From SZUA-592 sp041556555 (GTDB lineage Bacteria > Pseudomonadota > Gammaproteobacteria > Eutrophobiales > Eutrophobiaceae), in assembly GCA_041556555.1 (NCBI GenBank), contig JBFFIE010000024.1, forward strand, positions 1 to 28,064: 28,064 nucleotides of DNA, read 5' to 3'. The notes below the pieces were generated by a model, which worked only from the letters and a program-made list of their open reading frames with translations, was not told the origin of the DNA and made no database searches. A program made the translations under genes and the position numbers. This document shows, piece by piece, positions 24,701 to 28,064 of this stretch (the stretch's first letter is position 1; the number at the start of each line of letters is the position of its first letter).

Positions 24701-25675
24701 TTAATGGGTCGGTAGTTTCAGGCCATTGAAGAGCTCATCCAGCTCGTCTTTGCTGTCCGTGGCCATCGCTGCATCCACGACTTCCCGGTTGAGATGGGGT
24801 GCAAACAATTCAATGAAATCGTACATGTAGGTTCTCAGGTATGTCCCCCGGCGAAACCCGATTTTCGTGGTGCTGGCCTCAAACAAGTGACTGGCGTCAC
24901 GGGCTACGAGGTTGCTGTCGAGGTCCGGATCATAGGCCATACTGGCCACGATCCCCACGCCCAGACCAAGCCGGACATAGGTCTTGATCACATCGGCATC
25001 GGTCGCGGTAAAGACCACCCGGGGCGTATAACCCGCCGCATTGAAGGCCTTATCCAGCTGGGAGCGCCCGGTAAAACCAAAGACATAGGTGACAATCGGG
25101 TGTTTCGCCAAGGCCTCCAGGGTCAGGGTCTGCTCGGTCGCGAGCGGGTGATCATGGCGCATGATCACGCTGCGGTTCCAGCGGTAGCAGGGCATCATGA
25201 CCAGGTTTTCAAACAACTCCAGGGCCTCGGTGGCGATCGCAAAATCCACCCCACCGCGGGACGCCATCTCGGAAATCTGGACCGGTGTGCCCTGGTGCAT
25301 GTGCAGGGAGACTTCCGGGTAGCGGCCGATGAATTCCTTGATGACCGTTGGCAAGGCATATCTGGCTTGTGTGTGAGTGGTCGCTATCGATAAGGTGCCC
25401 TTATCCCTGTCCTTGTATTCCTGGGCGATCTGCTTGATGTTGGCCACCTGATCCAATACCTGGCCGGCGATTTCAATGATTTCCTTGCCCGCCGGGGTAA
25501 TCTCGGTCAGGTGTTTGCCGCTGCGGTGAAAGATCTTGATGCCCAGTTCGTCTTCCAGGATACGGACCTGCTTACTGATACCCGGCTGTGAGGTAAAGAG
25601 GTTTTCGGCCGTTGCTGAGACATTCAGGTTATTGCGGGCCACTTCCCAGATATAGCGCAATTGTTGCAGTTTCAT
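24701..25675 (-). CDS. cysB: LysR-type regulator CysB
   Basis: 324 residues, the exact usual size. The N-terminus MKLQQLRYIWEVARNNLNVSATAE and SQPGISKQVRILEDELG form the CysB-type helix-turn-helix. The effector domain has the ligand stretches IATTHTQARYALP and TYVFGFTGRSQLD typical of CysB/Cbl. CysB activates cysteine-biosynthesis genes in response to N- or O-acetylserine and represses itself. Context supports CysB: cysH lies on one side and a TSUP permease is divergent on the other. The start has no clear ribosome site. A 17-bp AT palindrome lies 11 bp upstream of the start codon. Confidence 0.95.
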   Translation of the reverse strand: MKLQQLRYIWEVARNNLNVSATAENLFTSQPGISKQVRILEDELGIKIFHRSGKHLTEITPAGKEIIEIAGQVLDQVANIKQIAQEYKDRDKGTLSIATTHTQARYALPTVIKEFIGRYPEVSLHMHQGTPVQISEMASRGGVDFAIATEALELFENLVMMPCYRWNRSVIMRHDHPLATEQTLTLEALAKHPIVTYVFGFTGRSQLDKAFNAAGYTPRVVFTATDADVIKTYVRLGLGVGIVASMAYDPDLDSNLVARDASHLFEASTTKIGFRRGTYLRTYMYDFIELFAPHLNREVVDAAMATDSKDELDELFNGLKLPTH

Positions 25676-25685
25676 AGGACGAGCT

Positions 25686-25702
25686 ATTTATTCTAAATAA
25701 AT
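25686..25702. promoter_or_regulatory. LysR-type palindrome upstream of cysB
   Basis: ATTTATT-CTA-AATAAAT is a perfect 7+3+7 inverted repeat that fits the T-N11-A form of LysR-family sites. Its place, 11 bp upstream of the cysB start and within the 126-bp cysB/permease spacer, would suit autoregulation. The region is AT-rich, so chance palindromes are not rare. Confidence 0.35.
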
Positions 25703-25801
25703 ATAAAAATATTCATAATAATTACTTTTCAGTATAGAAAACCACCGTTACATTACAAGTCCCCAAATTACACCCAAAGTTGGTAAAAAATTCAGCCGCT
25801 T

Positions 25802-26584
25802 ATGGACTTCGCTTTTACAATTGCCGGATTCATCGTGGGTTTCATTGTCGGTCTGACCGGTGTCGGCGGTGGCTCGCTCATGACCCCGATTCTAGTCCTG
25901 TTTTTTGGCATCACACCGGCCATCGCCGTGGGTACGGACCTGCTGTATGCAGCCGTCACAAAGTCCGGCGGCATCGTGGTCCATCACCACCGTAAAACCA
26001 TTGAATGGAGTATTGTCGGCCTGCTTTGCCTGGGCAGTATCCCGGCGACCTTTGCCGCCATATCGGTCCTGAAATACCTGGGCGAGGCCGGGAAAAATTA
26101 TGACCAGTTGATCACCACGACCCTCAGTATTGCCCTGATTCTGACCTCACTCGTGCTGATCTTTAAAAAGCGACTGCTGGTCCTGGGACAGAACGACCGG
26201 TTTGCGACAATGCGGAACATTCACCATCGTTACCAGAAACACATGACCGTGTTGTCCGGTGCATTGATTGGAGTACTGGTCTCCTTTTCTTCGGTTGGCG
26301 CCGGCGCCCTGGGGGCAGCAATCCTGTTTTTCCTCTACCCAAGAATCCGTTCCGCATCCATCGTTGGCACCGACCTTGCCCACGCAGTACCCATCACCGC
26401 CATTGCCGGCCTCGGCCACCTGCATCTCGGCACGGTGAACCTGACACTACTGGGCAGCCTGTTGATCGGTTCTTTGCCGGGTATCTATCTGGGCAGTCAT
26501 CTCGGCAGCTATCTCCCGGAAAAAATCATGCGCCCGGTGCTGGCCAGCATGCTGTTCATGATTGGTTTACGGATGGCCATATAA
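25802..26584 (+). CDS. TSUP family (TauE/SafE) sulfite/sulfate-type permease
   Basis: 260 residues with about eight membrane helices in two halves. Each half begins with the family's Gly-rich helix: GLTGVGGGSLMTPILVLFFG (about 17-36) and SFSSVGAGALGAAILFFLYP in the second half. A VGTDLLYAAVTK motif and its second-half counterpart IVGTDLAHAVP give the internal repeat. TSUP proteins export or import small sulfur anions such as sulfite, thiosulfate or sulfoacetate. Its position divergent from cysB suggests CysB-controlled sulfur anion transport. The ATG at 25802 lacks a visible ribosome site. It ends against the terminator of the DUF465 gene. Confidence 0.9.
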   Translation: MDFAFTIAGFIVGFIVGLTGVGGGSLMTPILVLFFGITPAIAVGTDLLYAAVTKSGGIVVHHHRKTIEWSIVGLLCLGSIPATFAAISVLKYLGEAGKNYDQLITTTLSIALILTSLVLIFKKRLLVLGQNDRFATMRNIHHRYQKHMTVLSGALIGVLVSFSSVGAGALGAAILFFLYPRIRSASIVGTDLAHAVPITAIAGLGHLHLGTVNLTLLGSLLIGSLPGIYLGSHLGSYLPEKIMRPVLASMLFMIGLRMAI

Positions 26585-26605
26585 AAAAACCCGCAGATGC
26601 GGGTT
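26583..26605 (-). terminator. Rho-independent terminator of the DUF465 gene
   Basis: A 7-bp perfect stem (AACCCGC / GCGGGTT) with a 4-base loop, followed on the minus strand by a run of seven T residues. It lies 21 bp past the stop of the minus-strand small gene. On the plus strand there is no T-run after the hairpin, so it serves the minus strand mainly, though the hairpin may also mark the 3' end of the permease mRNA. Confidence 0.82.
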
Positions 26606-26626
26606 ATGTGTAGTCATAGTAAGCGA

Positions 26627-26851
26627 TCAGGCATGCTGTCGTTTATAGTCTTCTATCATTACCGACATCCTGTCTTTTAACAGCAGTTTTTCCTTCTTCA
26701 TATTTTCCAATGTCACGTCATCGGTGGTCAGGTTCCCCGAATTAATTTCATCAACTTGCTGGTTTAACATATCATGCTTTTCATAAAGCCGTTTAAAATC
26801 GATGTTTTCTGATAAGAGTGAATCTACTATTTGCTGATCGAATTCAAACAT
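26627..26851 (-). CDS. DUF465 (YdcH-like) small coiled-coil protein
   Basis: 74 residues, cytoplasmic and highly charged, predicted as a helical hairpin. The N-terminal part (DFKRLYEKHDMLNQQVDEINSG) and the LKKEKLLLKDRM-like part (LENMKKEKLLLKDRMSVMI) match the DUF465/YdcH pattern, in which xLKKxKLxLKDxI is conserved. Function is unknown in the family. The start is well fixed by a strong GGAGGG ribosome site. It stands as a single-gene unit with its own terminator. Confidence 0.88.
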   Translation of the reverse strand: MFEFDQQIVDSLLSENIDFKRLYEKHDMLNQQVDEINSGNLTTDDVTLENMKKEKLLLKDRMSVMIEDYKRQHA

Positions 26852-27180
26852 AGGCCCTCCTGGGTAAAGGGTTAACGGAATATAGATAATCTAGCAGGGG
26901 TGAAACAGAATTCTTTTTTATAAAAGAAGGCACAGATTTCAAATCTGGCCTGGAAGGGTTACTGAAAGGTGAGGTGTTGTTATCATTCATCCCTGATTAT
27001 TAAAGTTAGATCATTATTTACCTTCCGGCAAGCATTTAAAATCCGGCTAATTGTTATATTGCCATATATTTCAATAATTTAGTCTGTGGACGATATGAAA
27101 TTACGGAAAATTTCCTGCCACGATACCCATGGAACATCCCGACCTGAGAATAATCCAAGCTGAAGTGCAGGAGGAAATAC
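26852..27180. other. 329-bp AT-rich intergenic region with two small inverted repeats
   Basis: No gene is seen. It separates the divergent DUF465 gene and MBL-fold gene, so both promoters should be here. Candidates are TATATT on the minus strand at 26879-26884 and TATATT on the plus strand near 27053-27058, both without a clear -35. Two inverted repeats stand close together: TTCTTTT/AAAAGAA (26911-26928, 4-base loop) and CAGATTT/AAATCTG (26933-26947, 1-base centre). Confidence 0.5.
27169..27174 (+). promoter_or_regulatory. Strong ribosome-binding site that fixes a TTG start
   Basis: AGGAGG lies six bases before the TTG at 27181. It decides the start of the MBL-fold gene: an in-frame stop at 27151 rules out starts further upstream, and the first in-frame ATG is far inside the metal-binding domain. 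Confidence 0.75.
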
Positions 27181-28064
27181 TTGAAAGATTATAAAGCGCA
27201 ACAATCATTCTCAATCAGATATTGCTTCTTATATCCGTTGTTTCTGGCAAGCCTGGTTTTCAGTATAACAACAGTTTTTGCAGCCTCTTTTAATCTGGAT
27301 GAAATCTCGCCAGGTAATTACCTGCACCAGGGAAAGCATGTTGGTCTCTCTGCAGATGGGCGTGACGATATTGCAAATATCGGTTTTATCATCGGTGAAC
27401 GTTGTGTTGCCGTCATTGATACCGGGGGTTCATTACTAATTGGCCGTACATTGCTTGAGAAACTTAAGCTTATAACTGATAAACCCGTCTGCTATGTAAT
27501 CAATACTCACATTCATTTTGATCATGTTCTGGGTAATGCTGCGTTTGCAGATTTAAATCCTGAGTTTATCGGCCATCACAACCTGCCTGGTGCCATGGAA
27601 GCCAACCGGGAATTTTTTCTCCAGGAATTCAGTAAGGAGCTTGGTCCTGCTCCGTCCGGCCAATCAATCATTGCACCAGGTAAAACCGTCATGGATGAAA
27701 TGACTGTCGACCTGGGGAACCGTCCCTTGATTATAAAGGCGTATAAGGCGGCACATACACACACAGATATCACGGTTTTCGATCCGGAAACCGGGACATT
27801 CTGGGCTGGAGATCTGGTGTTCCGGGAACGCGTGCCTGTCATTGATGGAAAACTCAAGGGCTGGCTGGACGTTATGGAACAAATGCAAAAAACTGAAGTT
27901 AATCTTGTCATTCCCGGTCATGGGCCACCCGCAGACAGCTGGCAAGTCGCCATGGAGGCACAGTCCGCCTATTTCAACATGCTGCTCAATGAAACGCGTG
28001 AAGCCATCGCAGAAGGTTGGTTCATGGAAGAAGCTATCGACAGTATTGGCACCGATGCGAAAGA
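27181..28064 (+). CDS. MBL-fold quinoprotein-relay zinc metallohydrolase (SoxH-like), 3' end cut off
   Basis: The open frame from TTG 27181 runs off the window end (294 complete codons). An N-terminal signal peptide is visible (YCFLYPLFLASLVFSITTVFA, residues about 15-35, given in part), so the product is exported. The metallo-beta-lactamase fold has HIHFDH (110-115), AAHTHTD (His192/His194), WAGDLVF and IPGHGPP (His247). FIIGERCVAVIDTGGS near residue 70-85 is typical. The domain set matches the SoxH-related 'quinoprotein relay system zinc metallohydrolase' families found beside PQQ-dependent dehydrogenase and cytochrome genes; any such partners would lie past the edge. Subgroup assignment is from memory of the family. 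Confidence 0.82.
   Translation, partial: MKDYKAQQSFSIRYCFLYPLFLASLVFSITTVFAASFNLDEISPGNYLHQGKHVGLSADGRDDIANIGFIIGERCVAVIDTGGSLLIGRTLLEKLKLITDKPVCYVINTHIHFDHVLGNAAFADLNPEFIGHHNLPGAMEANREFFLQEFSKELGPAPSGQSIIAPGKTVMDEMTVDLGNRPLIIKAYKAAHTHTDITVFDPETGTFWAGDLVFRERVPVIDGKLKGWLDVMEQMQKTEVNLVIPGHGPPADSWQVAMEAQSAYFNMLLNETREAIAEGWFMEEAIDSIGTDAK

Noticed and set aside
26911..26947. Two adjacent AT-rich inverted repeats considered as terminator or small RNA
   Set aside because: Stems are 7 bp and AT-rich, no T-run follows on either strand in the right place, and there is no gene end nearby for them to serve.
27129..27194. 21-codon frame (ATG 27129) overlapping the MBL-fold start, considered as a PqqA-like precursor
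   Set aside because: PqqA needs a Glu-x3-Tyr pair; this peptide has no Tyr. The AGGAGG inside it is better explained as the ribosome site of the TTG start.
1..28064. CRISPR arrays, insertion sequences, prophage genes or att-type repeats
   Set aside because: No regularly spaced repeats, transposase or integrase-like frames, or flanking duplications were seen by reading; the gene set is mostly conserved chromosomal.

Overview
The window reads as chromosomal DNA of a free-living gammaproteobacterium. The conserved gene order matches that group: rph-rdgB-hemW diverging from yicC-gmk-rpoZ-spoT, then ridA-recG-ubiC-ubiA, and separately birA-coaX-SPOR protein-tRNA. An assimilatory [4Fe-4S] APS reductase with CysB and a TSUP permease, an NnrS protein and a SoxH-like quinoprotein-relay metallohydrolase would suit a sulfur- or nitrogen-oxide-active lineage such as Chromatiales, but the exact taxon is inference. 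No insertion sequence, prophage, CRISPR array or rRNA was seen.

Layout. 1-586: C-terminal part of an NnrS membrane protein, cut by the window edge. 583-3207 (minus): rph, rdgB, hemW. 3347-7400 (plus): yicC, gmk, rpoZ, a terminator, spoT. 7397-8503 (minus): a Rieske oxygenase set into the otherwise conserved spoT-ridA interval. 8765-13709 (plus): ridA, recG, ubiC, ubiA and a secreted M14-type peptidase. 13688-15940 (minus): a TPR protein and a YkuD L,D-transpeptidase-fold protein that share a C-terminal NTF2-like domain. 15987-16060 (minus): a tRNA with a Thr anticodon on a Gly-like body. 16114-21306 (minus): sseA, a VWA-TM-FHA protein, birA, coaX and a SPOR-like protein. 21388-23475 (plus): a lipoprotein metallopeptidase and a second FHA protein. 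23619-26584: sulfur assimilation block of cysH, a CxxC redox protein, cysB (minus) and a TSUP permease. 26627-26851 (minus): a DUF465 small protein. 27181-28064 (plus): an MBL-fold hydrolase running off the end.

How the genes work together. The first half is core information processing: RNA maturation, GMP kinase, RNA polymerase omega, (p)ppGpp metabolism, fork rescue, and the first two steps of ubiquinone synthesis. Two accessory themes stand out. One is cell-wall trimming: an M14-type peptidase faces a protein with the Csd6/Pgp2-like layout (N-terminal region, YkuD, NTF2-like), which recalls the Csd4/Csd6 shape enzymes of helical epsilonproteobacteria. The other is possible phosphothreonine signalling. 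A periplasmic VWA domain is joined through one membrane helix to a cytoplasmic FHA domain and an acidic tail with evenly spaced Thr-Leu/Ile motifs, and a second FHA protein 2.2 kb away carries a matching Thr-Leu-x-Leu-acid motif. The sulfur block is a compact unit with its likely regulator, a candidate redox partner and a transporter side by side.
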